Shown here: positions 9,901 to 17,364 of the stretch, one piece after another | Layout of the letters: each line of letters begins with the position of its first letter | Position numbering within the stretch: position 1 is the first letter of the stretch | NCBI GenBank assembly: GCA_020051695.1 | Contig: JAGVQM010000016.1 | Coordinates: forward strand, 1-64,000 | From: Candidatus Zixiibacteriota bacterium | GTDB taxonomy: Bacteria > Zixibacteria > MSB-5A5 > WJJR01 > JAJRUJ01 | Reading direction: 5' to 3' | Length of the DNA: 64,000 bases | The notes under the pieces: generated by a model | The model's input: the letters and a program-made list of their open reading frames with translations, nothing else | What the model was told of the DNA's origin: nothing | Databases searched by the model: none | Position numbers and translations under genes: made by a program

Positions 9901-11060
9901 TGATCGGGAGTAGCCATAGTGGAGCAGTTATCGCACAGATCACCTATGCCATCGCCATCAGTATCGAGTTGATCGGGATTGGCAATGTCCGGGCAGTTAT
10001 CAGGCAGACAGACATTTTCGGGGTAATCCGGGTAGCCGAAACCATCACCATCCGCGTCATTACAATTGTCACAATGGTCGCCTGTGCCGTCGGCATCGAT
10101 ATCTTCCTGCAAGCGATTGAAGACGTCCGGGCAATTGTCGCACGAGTTGCCTATGCCATCCAGATCGGTATCGGCAGGGTCCATGCAGGGGGGCGCATAA
10201 TAACCCATGTCGTTGCGGGTGCCGTCCGGATCGCGGTAGCGCGGATTTGGATCACCGGCGTCAATGCAGGGAGAACCGGCAGCCAGGGTATAATCATGAT
10301 TGGCCGGATCGGTATATAGCGGATCTGCCGAAATATTATGGGGACCGGGAGAAACGCTACAATAGTTGGAATAATTGAGCCAAAGGTCATTATAATCTTG
10401 CGACGTAAACACGCCTTGAACGCCACATAATTCCGAATTCGTGATTATATTGTTTATAATTATGCCGCCACCATAAATCGAATAACAACCCAATCGGTTA
10501 TCGTCAAAAGTATTGTTAATAACTTCAGTCCCGCCCCCCCCTTGATCAACAACAACGCACCCAAAACCACGATTGGCGTAAAACAGGTTGCGGGTTATGA
10601 TGGATGGCCCTCGGCAACTTATGACGCGATTATCCGGATAGTTGTCATGAAAAATATTTTCCCTGATGATTCCTACCGTACCCGGAGAAATTTCGACGGA
10701 AGCGTATGAATTCGCGTTTGTAATCGTAAAACCCTGCACCACCGTCGTCCGGGCGGCTCCGGATAAAATCACAGCTGTCTTGCCGATATTTGCCGGGCGC
10801 AAAGTTGTGGACAGCGCCCCATCCTCGCCGCGCACGACAATGGCTTTATTCACGATTTTAATATTTTCTACATACTCCCCTGCTGCCACCAGCACCGTAT
10901 CCCCGTCCACCGCTGCATCAATACCCGCCTGGATCGTCGGTTGGCCAGCAGGAATATGAATAGTCGTGGCAGTGGAGCATGGAAATGGATAGCTCAGGAG
11001 AAAAAATACCACGACAACCGGAGCGACGCGAGATACTAATCGCTCGCCGGTCGAAATCAT
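6948..11060 (-). CDS. Secreted giant beta-helix/TSP3 repeat protein with dockerin-like C-terminus
   Basis: 1370 residues. The signal peptide (VAPVVVVFFLLSYPFPCSTA) is followed by a first parallel beta-helix (about 30-285, opening HIPAGQPTIQAGIDAAVDGD). A long TSP3 array of about 15 repeats (about 290-690, NPDQxDxDGDGIGDxCDNC) comes next, then a second beta-helix (about 695-1120, WYVLPDGSGDRPTIQSAID). An Ig-like region precedes the C-terminal cassette CDLDGSGTITPVDVVILTNY...GDWDCNGRITPLDVTYSVNF. The cassette nearly matches the end of the neighbouring C25 peptidase, so both probably use the same surface-attachment or sorting route. The ATG at 11060 has AGGAGAG 10 bases upstream. No catalytic residues can be assigned. 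Beta-helices of this kind occur in polysaccharide lyases and adhesins. Many calcium ions are expected to rigidify the middle. Confidence 0.8.
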   Translation of the reverse strand: MISTGERLVSRVAPVVVVFFLLSYPFPCSTATTIHIPAGQPTIQAGIDAAVDGDTVLVAAGEYVENIKIVNKAIVVRGEDGALSTTLRPANIGKTAVILSGAARTTVVQGFTITNANSYASVEISPGTVGIIRENIFHDNYPDNRVISCRGPSIITRNLFYANRGFGCVVVDQGGGGTEVINNTFDDNRLGCYSIYGGGIIINNIITNSELCGVQGVFTSQDYNDLWLNYSNYCSVSPGPHNISADPLYTDPANHDYTLAAGSPCIDAGDPNPRYRDPDGTRNDMGYYAPPCMDPADTDLDGIGNSCDNCPDVFNRLQEDIDADGTGDHCDNCNDADGDGFGYPDYPENVCLPDNCPDIANPDQLDTDGDGIGDLCDNCSTMATPDQTDTDNDGLGDACDECTDTDGDGYGDPGYAYNTCLDDNCPGAANPDQADADSDGIGDKCDNCPFDGNLDQADEDGDGVGDLCDNCPVTSNLSQKDADLDGIGDACDECTDTDGDGYGNPGFPANTCATDNCATTGNPLQEDVDSDGVGDLCDNCSTTANSNQYDQDKDGLGNECDNCRYVANPDQADNDSDGRGDTCDNCPAIPNVDQLNTDGDQWGDVCDDDDDNDGVDDIADNCPLVANTNQADGDGDGLGDICDNCPDVANNTQEDGDGDQVGDVCDNCPVTPNPDQRDSDHNGIGDDCESIRTWYVLPDGSGDRPTIQSAIDIAATGDTVLLAPGTFTGEGNRHLVIYAKKIVIRGEQGPDNTIIDVQEEDYDGFHLDQYETGYTEDSTTVIENLTIKGAKYGILMNNTAPYLQNLKITECHASGIYGVVANLHSSEVYNNAVGVTVDYYQSASRIYDCDIHDNVEKGLNISRSTEIRRTAFENNGNYGFYGELESAPVFIDSCIFEDETCAVNVRSIQVHGSSFTSCGNGVLTNHYSGHGRSYSNVSECSFLGLSGTAVGGATWGRVSHCTFRHNTGEIMSVWGSESFDSHGEMYACVIDSNDAGINAGGVSSFSMANCLYINNSKSVHVSSGSAISFSASISACTFAYNNCDAIVAGYLFGPEMDKLSIANNIVALNNGGGIVFPGYDNSYKIVCCDVYGNTSGNYVGSVDRTDYSGNISADPLFCDAPGGDYSLFIGSPCLPANNSCGYQIGAYGMGCEIAVCDFGITPLKYIERRGLLDPHDTLGLRSLEIVPYSFDLSLTFCTRVDFQIGDSAEVTVNDIHCPAVVTATGGTSVRSIIVTAYVEGLNPVESPVAIYTIDGKPINDELGKPIDYLLLTIPDPAEAIIISGSDGDCDCRGFCDLDGSGTITPVDVVILTNYVYRSQDSRSGIPVSCPISQGDWDCNGRITPLDVTYSVNFIYKQVGSGPCNPCDGLP
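9000..10190 (-). repeat. Long degenerate tandem array encoding TSP3 repeats
   Basis: About 15 imperfect units encode DNCPxxxNxxQxDxDxDGxGDxCD, some with an inserted TDTDGDGYGDPGY... segment. The inserted form recurs at about 9830 and 9550, suggesting block duplication of several units. Confidence 0.8.
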
Positions 11061-11120
11061 TTGTTTACCGCTCTCCTCTTTATCGCCGCGGTGTTGTACG
11101 GATAACCTTTCTAAAGTATA

Positions 11121-11149
11121 AATATACAAAGGTTTCCGAAAAATAGCAA
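11121..11149 (-). promoter_or_regulatory. Promoter of the giant beta-helix protein gene
   Basis: Minus strand TTGCTA (11149-11144), a 17-base spacer and TATATT (11126-11121). It lies between this gene and the divergent recG. Confidence 0.6.
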
Positions 11150-11222
11150 CGGATTTGGCCCGTTATTTTTTGCCCGCAAAAAATGATTGGCCTCCGGCGG
11201 GGTGAAGTCCTATCGTTGCTTG

Positions 11223-13349
11223 ATGGCGGCAAGCGAAGATCAACAGGCACAAGCGGGTAAGTCGGGATTCGACCCGGCAATGGCGGTGCAGTACCTCAAG
11301 GGTGTGGGGCCGAAAAAAGCCGCGGTCCTCGCGGAAAACGGGGTGCACACCGTGCTGGATTTGCTGTACCGCCTGCCGCGCAAGTATCTCGACCGCTCAC
11401 ATATCGCGCCAATCAATCAGTTGACCCCCGAATTGCCGGCGACGGTGGTCGGCCAGGTGGTCTCGACCGGCGTGTTGAAAGGCCGCAAGAGCCGCTTCGA
11501 GGCCGTGGTTTCCGACGGCACGGGATACATCTCGCTGTTGTGGTTCTCCGGGATCAACTGGGTAAAAAAAAACCTGCACAAAGGGGTGACTGTTTCCGCG
11601 TCGGGGCGGATTACTTATTTCCATAGTTTGCAGATCGTCCATCCGGAATATGAAATCCTCGAGGACGAGGACGACGATGACCTGCTGCATACCGGGCGGG
11701 TAATCCCGCTGTATCCCTCGGGCGAGGAACTCAAGCGCATTTATCTTGATTCGCGCGGCATGCGGCGGTTGATCAAACCGCTGACCGATGTACTGGTCCA
11801 CGCCGACATTGATTTTTTTGATCAGGAATTCCGCGAACAACACCACCTGCCTTCACTGGAATGGGCTTTGCGGTATGCGCATTTCCCGGAGACACTCGAG
11901 GATGCCGAGCGGGCGCGGCTGCGGCTGGCCTTTGATGAGTTGTTTTTCCTGCAGCTTTCGCTGGCCTACACCAAGCGGGTGGTGAAAACGCGGGTCAAAA
12001 GCCGGGTATGTTCGCCGCCGGGAAAAATCATCAGGAGTCTCGGCAAAACGCTGCCGTTCCAGTTAACCACCGCCCAAAAACGGGTGCTTCATGAAATTTC
12101 GGATGATATGTGCGCGGAGCAGCCGATGTACCGGCTCTTGCAGGGGGATGTCGGCTCGGGCAAAACAATCGTCGCGTTGTTTGCCATGTTGCTGGCGGTA
12201 GAGGCGGGCAGGCAGGCGGCGCTGATGGTGCCGACAGAAATTTTGGCCGAGCAGCACGGCCGCACGATACGGAAACTGCTGGCTGGTGTGCCGGTGGAAA
12301 TTGCCGTCATCACCGGATCATTAGGGCCAAAGGAAAAAGATGAGGCCTGGGCGCGGATCAAATCCGGCGCGGTACAACTGGTCATCGGCACGCATGCGTT
12401 GTTTTCCCGAGGGCGGACATTCGCTGATTTGGGTCTGGCGGTGGTCGATGAGCAGCACCGATTCGGGGTTTCCCAGCGGGCACAACTGCTGCAAAAGGGT
12501 GATCAGCCGGATGTGCTGGTGATGACTGCTACACCCATCCCCCGCACGCTGGCGCTGACGTTATATGGCGATCTGGACATTTCGATCATCGATGAAATGC
12601 CGCCGCAGAAAGGCACAATCCAGACCGTCTGGCGCACCGAGGACGCCCGCGACAAAATGTACGAATTCATCCGGGAGACCACCGCCGCCGGGCGGCAGGT
12701 ATATGTAGTCTACCCGCTGGTCGATGAATCGGAAAAACTGGATCTGAAGGCGGCCTCGGCGGGGTATGAGCAGCTCGCCGCACATTTTGCCGAGCGCCGC
12801 GTGGGTCTGGTGCACGGGCAGTTGAAACCGGACGAGCGGGCTGAGGTGATGACACGATTTTTCAACCGTGAGGTCGATATCCTGGTTTCCACGACAGTCA
12901 TCGAGGTGGGTGTGGACGCCCCCGATGCCGGAGTGATGGTGATCGAAAACGCCGAGCGGTTCGGGCTGTCGCAATTACACCAGTTGCGGGGGCGGATCGG
13001 CCGCGGGCCGGGCAAGTCGGTTTGTGTACTGATGGTCGGCGGGACGCTTTCGGAGATCGCGCGTTCGCGGATCGAAGCGCTGTGCCAATATCTCGACGGT
13101 TTTCGTATTGCCGAGATTGACCTGGAATTGCGCGGGCCCGGAGAGTTTTTCGGTACGCGCCAGCATGGGTTGCCGGAATTGAAAATTGCCCACCCTGCCC
13201 GCGATGCGGTGATGATCCCCACCGCCCGCGCCGCCGCCTTCGCGGTGGCCGAATCCGACCCGGCATTGAAAAAACCCGCGCACCACCGTCTGCGCGAGGA
13301 ATTCAAACGCCGTTACGGCAAGCGGTTCAACTGGTTCCAGATCGGCTGA
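11223..13349 (+). CDS. recG: ATP-dependent DNA helicase RecG
   Basis: About 708 residues, the family length. It remodels stalled replication forks and branch-migrates Holliday junctions. The N-terminus has helix-hairpin-helix-like LKGVGPKKAAVLAENG and an OB-fold wedge domain (VVGQVVSTG...). The SF2 helicase core follows with Walker A GDVGSGKT (near 309-316), a DEQH box (VVDEQHRFG), TATPIPRTL, and motif VI in QLRGRIGRGPG. The C-terminus has the RecG-typical ELRGPGEFFGTRQHG. The start is uncertain: ATG 11223 lacks a clear ribosome binding site, and GTG 11202 or TTG 11187 are possible. It reads divergently from the beta-helix gene and precedes the serpins with a 180-base gap, so it is probably a separate unit. 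Confidence 0.96.
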   Translation: MAASEDQQAQAGKSGFDPAMAVQYLKGVGPKKAAVLAENGVHTVLDLLYRLPRKYLDRSHIAPINQLTPELPATVVGQVVSTGVLKGRKSRFEAVVSDGTGYISLLWFSGINWVKKNLHKGVTVSASGRITYFHSLQIVHPEYEILEDEDDDDLLHTGRVIPLYPSGEELKRIYLDSRGMRRLIKPLTDVLVHADIDFFDQEFREQHHLPSLEWALRYAHFPETLEDAERARLRLAFDELFFLQLSLAYTKRVVKTRVKSRVCSPPGKIIRSLGKTLPFQLTTAQKRVLHEISDDMCAEQPMYRLLQGDVGSGKTIVALFAMLLAVEAGRQAALMVPTEILAEQHGRTIRKLLAGVPVEIAVITGSLGPKEKDEAWARIKSGAVQLVIGTHALFSRGRTFADLGLAVVDEQHRFGVSQRAQLLQKGDQPDVLVMTATPIPRTLALTLYGDLDISIIDEMPPQKGTIQTVWRTEDARDKMYEFIRETTAAGRQVYVVYPLVDESEKLDLKAASAGYEQLAAHFAERRVGLVHGQLKPDERAEVMTRFFNREVDILVSTTVIEVGVDAPDAGVMVIENAERFGLSQLHQLRGRIGRGPGKSVCVLMVGGTLSEIARSRIEALCQYLDGFRIAEIDLELRGPGEFFGTRQHGLPELKIAHPARDAVMIPTARAAAFAVAESDPALKKPAHHRLREEFKRRYGKRFNWFQIG

Positions 13350-13372
13350 GCCGCGAAATTACTCGGCGTTAG

Positions 13373-13401
13373 TTGTATTTTCCTGCATCGCGGAATATTT
13401 T
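13373..13401 (+). promoter_or_regulatory. Possible promoter of the serpin cluster
   Basis: TTGTAT (13373-13378), 17 bases, TATTTT (13396-13401). This is a weak match in an AT-richer patch upstream of the first serpin. Confidence 0.35.
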
Positions 13402-13426
13402 CTCGTGTATCAGGTAATATGCAAGA

Positions 13427-13485
13427 ACGGTGGGGGGGCGCGACGCTGCCGAACTCCTTCGAGAAATACCAGCGTCTCCCACCGT
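13427..13485 (+). other. Imperfect inverted repeat in the leader of the first serpin
   Basis: ACGGTGGG (13427-13434) plus GACGCT (13442-13447) pair with AGCGTC (13471-13476) plus CCCACCGT (13478-13485). The hairpin has a bulge and a 23-base loop and lies 44 bases before the serpin start. It has no T-run, so it could be a leader structure or operator rather than the recG terminator. Confidence 0.5.
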
Positions 13486-13529
13486 CCACATGACTATATT
13501 GAGATGACAGACAAAGCGGGGAGGATACA

Positions 13530-14759
13530 ATGAACAGGATTATGTTGGTCAGTATAGCATCAGCAATGCTGCTGTTTGCGGCGTGCTCGGACCCGGTATC
13601 GCCGCCGCCGACGCCGGGATTGACTGAAACGCAGAAAGCGCTGGTCTCCTCCAGTAATACGTTCGGGTTTAAGTTGTTTGGGGAGATTGTCCGGAGTGCC
13701 CCCGACACCAACATTTTTATTTCGCCATTGAGTGTTTCCATGGCCCTGGGCATGACCTACAACGGCGCCGCCGGCGAAACACGGACAGCCATGGCCCGGG
13801 CGTTGGAACTGTCCGGGTTGACGATTGAGGAAGCCAACCAGGCCTACCGCTCGGTGATTGACCTGTTATCCGGGCTTGATCCCCAGGTGGCTTTCCAAAT
13901 CGCCAATTCCATTTGGTACCGGCAGGGATTTACGGTTGAACCGGCCTTTCTCGATGTAAACCAGACATTTTTCGACGCAGAAGTGGCGGGACTCGATTTT
14001 AACAGCGCCGACGCGGTGCGTACGATTAACAACTGGGTCGATCAGAAAACGAATGGCAAAATCTCGAAAGTCATCGACAGCATCGACCCGCTGACCATGA
14101 TGTACCTGATCAACGCCATTTATTTCAAGGGAGACTGGACCTATCGGTTCGCCGAGGACGGCACACACGAGGATTCGTTCATCCGCACACCCGGGGTGGA
14201 AGTCCCCTGCAGCATGATGTCGCAGGAAGAGACAACCCTCCCCTACTATGAAAACGAGTCGTTTCAGGCGGTCGACTTGCCGTACGGCGACGGTGATTAT
14301 GCCATGGCCGTATTCCTGCCACACCTGGGGATTTCTGCCGACTCGGTGGTCAATATGTTGACGACCGACAATTGGGCGCACTGGCAGGAGAGCTTTGCCG
14401 AGATTGACGGCAGTTTATATCTGCCCCGCTTCACCCTGAGTTATGAGCTGATGCTGAACGATGTTTTGACCGCGCTGGGCATGGGCCTCGCCTTCGACCC
14501 CATGAGCGCGGACTTTTCGGGAATCAACAAAGACATGCCATTGTACATCAGTTCGGTATTGCACAAGACCTTTGTCGAGGTCAACGAGACCGGGACCACC
14601 GCGGCAGCGGTGACGGTGGTAACCGTCGGGACGACTAGTACCGGCCCCGGCGGGTTTGTGATGCACGTCAGCCGGCCGTTTGTCTTCGTGATCCACGACA
14701 AACATTCCGGGACGCTGTTGTTTATGGGCAAGATCGTCGCGCCGGTTGAGAATGAATAG
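13530..14759 (+). CDS. Exported serpin 1 (lipoprotein)
   Basis: 409 residues. The N-terminus has a hydrophobic signal ending in the lipobox LLFAAC (Cys19), so it is probably lipid-anchored. The serpin core is complete: FISPLSVSMALGMTYNGAAG, NSIWYRQGF, LINAIYFKGDW, VNETGTTAAAV (hinge) and SRPFVFVIHDKHSGTLLFMG. The hinge is small-residue rich, as in inhibitory serpins. Counting from the hinge places the scissile region around V-G-T-T-S-T, with Thr or Ser near P1. Serpins trap serine or cysteine proteases by a suicide mechanism. GGGGAGGA precedes the ATG. It is the first of three consecutive paralogues. Confidence 0.93.
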   Translation: MNRIMLVSIASAMLLFAACSDPVSPPPTPGLTETQKALVSSSNTFGFKLFGEIVRSAPDTNIFISPLSVSMALGMTYNGAAGETRTAMARALELSGLTIEEANQAYRSVIDLLSGLDPQVAFQIANSIWYRQGFTVEPAFLDVNQTFFDAEVAGLDFNSADAVRTINNWVDQKTNGKISKVIDSIDPLTMMYLINAIYFKGDWTYRFAEDGTHEDSFIRTPGVEVPCSMMSQEETTLPYYENESFQAVDLPYGDGDYAMAVFLPHLGISADSVVNMLTTDNWAHWQESFAEIDGSLYLPRFTLSYELMLNDVLTALGMGLAFDPMSADFSGINKDMPLYISSVLHKTFVEVNETGTTAAAVTVVTVGTTSTGPGGFVMHVSRPFVFVIHDKHSGTLLFMGKIVAPVENE

Positions 14760-14782
14760 GCAAGATAGTGAGGGATAGCACA

Positions 14783-16015
14783 ATGCTGAAAAAGACAGTT
14801 TTGACCGCAGGCATTGTGCTGGCGGCCTTTAGTGTGTGGCAGTGTTCCGATGTTGTGGTCTCCCCCACATCGTCGCAACCGTCCGTGCAGCGCGAACTGA
14901 CGCCGGCCGAAAAATCACTGGTCAGTGCCGACAACGCGTTCGGGCTTAAGTTATTCCGGGAAATTCTCAAGGACCGGCAGGATACAAATGTATTTATTTC
15001 TCCGCTGAGTGTGTCAATGGCGCTGGGGATGACCTATAACGGCGCGGACGGTACCACTCGCGAGGCCATGCAGCAGACCCTGGAATTGAACGGCCTGACG
15101 CTGGAAGAAATTAACCAGTCCTATCAATCATTGATCGACCTGTTGACACGCCTGGACCCGCTCGTCGTATTCCGAATCGCCAATTCCATCTGGTACCGCG
15201 AGGGGTACCCGGTCAAAGCCGATTTCCTTGACCGCAACGAGACGTATTTTGATGCCGTGGTCCGTGGGATGGATTTTTCCGCGCCCGACGCGCCGGCCAC
15301 GATCAACGGCTGGGTCAAAGACAACACCAACGGCAAAATCGAGAAGATCGTCGATGAACTCGATCCCGCTCTGGTAATGATGCTCATTAACGCCATTTAT
15401 TTCAAGGGTACCTGGACGTATCAATTTGATCCCGACGACACCGAAGACGCGGAATTTTACACCACTCCGTCATCAACAGTATCCTGCCGGATGATGGAAC
15501 AGGAGGGCGACCAGGCCGTATTCAGGAACGGCGCGTTCACGGCGGTCGATTTGCCGTACGGGGACGAATTGTTCAGCATGACCATCATCCTGCCGCACCA
15601 GACGACGGACCTTGACTCGCTGTTGAACGAATTCACGCCGGAGAGCTGGGCGGCGTGGATGGGCGGTTTTGTGGTACAGGAAACACCGCTGTTTATGCCC
15701 AAATTCAAAACCGAGTATGAACTGAAAATGAACGATGTCCTCATTGCGCTGGGCATGGGTGTGGCATTCAGCGGGGGGGCGAATTTCAATAATATCTGCG
15801 AGTATTGCGGATTATACATCGATGAAGTGCGGCATAAAACATTCATCGAAGTCGACGAAGAAGGCACGGAAGCCGCGGCGGTGACTTCGGTGAGTATTTA
15901 CGACAGCGCGCCGGCCCCTCTCCGGCTCGACCGCCCGTTCATTTTTGCGATTCGCGAAAAGGCCTCGGGTACGCTGATTTTCCTGGGCCGGATCGTGAAA
16001 CCGACGATTGAGTAA
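14783..16015 (+). CDS. Exported serpin 2
   Basis: 410 residues. The ATG at 14783 is preferred because GAGGGA lies seven bases upstream; it follows serpin 1 after 23 bases. The hydrophobic N-terminus (LTAGIVLAAFSVWQC) ends in a cysteine that could be a lipobox of unusual form (Gln before Cys). The serpin fold motifs are intact (FISPLSVSMALGMTYNGADG, LINAIYFKGTW, RPFIFAIREKASGTLIFLG). The hinge EEGTEAAAVTSVS is a textbook inhibitory hinge. The reactive loop reads SIYDSAPAP, so P1 is near Asp/Ser, different from serpin 1. It is very similar to serpin 1 outside the loop and signal, indicating duplication. Confidence 0.93.
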   Translation: MLKKTVLTAGIVLAAFSVWQCSDVVVSPTSSQPSVQRELTPAEKSLVSADNAFGLKLFREILKDRQDTNVFISPLSVSMALGMTYNGADGTTREAMQQTLELNGLTLEEINQSYQSLIDLLTRLDPLVVFRIANSIWYREGYPVKADFLDRNETYFDAVVRGMDFSAPDAPATINGWVKDNTNGKIEKIVDELDPALVMMLINAIYFKGTWTYQFDPDDTEDAEFYTTPSSTVSCRMMEQEGDQAVFRNGAFTAVDLPYGDELFSMTIILPHQTTDLDSLLNEFTPESWAAWMGGFVVQETPLFMPKFKTEYELKMNDVLIALGMGVAFSGGANFNNICEYCGLYIDEVRHKTFIEVDEEGTEAAAVTSVSIYDSAPAPLRLDRPFIFAIREKASGTLIFLGRIVKPTIE

Positions 16016-16038
16016 ACGCCGGGAACTTCTCCGGCGTT
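16015..16038 (+). terminator. Hairpin after serpin 2
   Basis: AACGCCGG (16015-16022) pairs perfectly with CCGGCGTT (16031-16038) across an 8-base loop, followed by ATTT. It begins at the last base of the serpin 2 stop. The short T-run suggests a weak terminator or transcript-stabilising hairpin. Confidence 0.5.
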
Positions 16039-16119
16039 ATTTGAACGGAAATGTAATCGGGGCGGCGACAGTAATGGCCAAAGACTGACGGCCACGCCGC
16101 CGTGGCAAAGGAGTTACAG

Positions 16120-17355
16120 ATGAAACCGGGATGGGTTTTCATAAGTTCCTTAGTCATCTTGATTGCCCTGGGACGGATTTGTGACGCCCAACCAGCCGCA
16201 CAGCAAACCCGCTGGGAGACAGTGGAACCGGAGCGAACACTGGCGCAGGCCGGTAATGATCTCGGTTTTGACCTTTTTCGCGAACTAAACAAGACTGATA
16301 CAGGGATCAATCTTCTCATTTCCCCATTAAGTGTGGCGGCGGCGCTGACCATGACCTACAACGGCGCCACGGGCGAGACAAAGACCGCCATGGAAAATAC
16401 ATTGCACCTGGCCGGTCTGGAGATCGACGACATTAACCGGACATATAAATCACTATTTGCTTTCCTGCAACAGCCCGGTAACGGAATTCAGCTGGAAATA
16501 GCGAATTCGATTTGGCATCGGCGGTCCCTGCCGGTAAAAGAGATTTTCCTGGCGGTCAACACCGAATACCATGAAGCCAAGGTCCAGGCGCTGGATTTCG
16601 ACGATCCTCAGGCGGTTGGAATCATCAACGACTGGGTTGCGGCTAAAACACATGGGAAAATATCGGAGGTAATCAGACACATCGATCCGATTCAGCAGTT
16701 GTTTCTCATCAATGCCGTCTATTTCAAGGGACAGTGGCGGCTTTCTTTCTCAGAACACGTCACGACATCTCAACCATTTTTCCGTGCCGACGGCACGAGC
16801 ATACAGTGTCGATTGATGACGCAGGATGACCATTTCTCCTATCGGAGTAACGATGATTTCCAGGCAATTGAGCTGCCTTTCGTTGGTCGAGGGTATAGCA
16901 TGACGATTGTTTTGCCGGCAAAAGAAACGGATATAGATACCATTATCAACTCACTGAATCGGGAATCCTGGGCGGCGGACTTCGGTAACCTGTCACCGGC
17001 ATACGGGCGAATACTAATTCCCCAATTCGAGTTTCAGTATGCCGCAGGATTGAAAAATCAGCTTGGTGAACTGGGCATGTCTGAATGTTTTCGCGAAGGG
17101 GCGAATTTCAAAAACATTAGCGATGTGCCATTATTCATCGACGACGTCTTGCATAAGACATATATCAAGACTGATGAGAAAGGCGCTGAAGCGGCAGCCG
17201 TGACCAGTGTCGAAATCGCGTTATGTGATATGGGCACCACGCCAAAACTTGAATTCACGATGCGTGTTGACCGGCCGTTTTTATTTGTTATTCACGAACG
17301 GATGTCCGGCGCGATCTTATTCCTGGGCAAAGTCCTTGACCCGACGGCGGGCTGA
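16120..17355 (+). CDS. Exported serpin 3
   Basis: 411 residues. The ATG at 16120 has AAGGAG seven bases upstream. The signal peptide (VFISSLVILIALG...CDAQ) suggests export, either cleaved after Ala or lipid-modified at Cys. The serpin core is complete (LISPLSVAAALTMTYNGATG, LINAVYFKGQW, VDRPFLFVIHERMSGAILFLG). The hinge DEKGAEAAAVTSVE fits an inhibitor. The loop after it, IALCDMGTTPKLEF, is longer than in serpin 2 and puts Cys near P1. This third copy is more diverged and lies after the hairpin, so its expression may differ. It converges on pcrA, with stops nine bases apart. Confidence 0.92.
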   Translation: MKPGWVFISSLVILIALGRICDAQPAAQQTRWETVEPERTLAQAGNDLGFDLFRELNKTDTGINLLISPLSVAAALTMTYNGATGETKTAMENTLHLAGLEIDDINRTYKSLFAFLQQPGNGIQLEIANSIWHRRSLPVKEIFLAVNTEYHEAKVQALDFDDPQAVGIINDWVAAKTHGKISEVIRHIDPIQQLFLINAVYFKGQWRLSFSEHVTTSQPFFRADGTSIQCRLMTQDDHFSYRSNDDFQAIELPFVGRGYSMTIVLPAKETDIDTIINSLNRESWAADFGNLSPAYGRILIPQFEFQYAAGLKNQLGELGMSECFREGANFKNISDVPLFIDDVLHKTYIKTDEKGAEAAAVTSVEIALCDMGTTPKLEFTMRVDRPFLFVIHERMSGAILFLGKVLDPTAG

Positions 17356-17364
17356 TACCGACCG

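Noticed and set aside
9000-10190. Possible CRISPR array
   Set aside because: The repeats are degenerate, in frame, and encode TSP3 motifs; there are no identical repeats with unique spacers and no cas genes.
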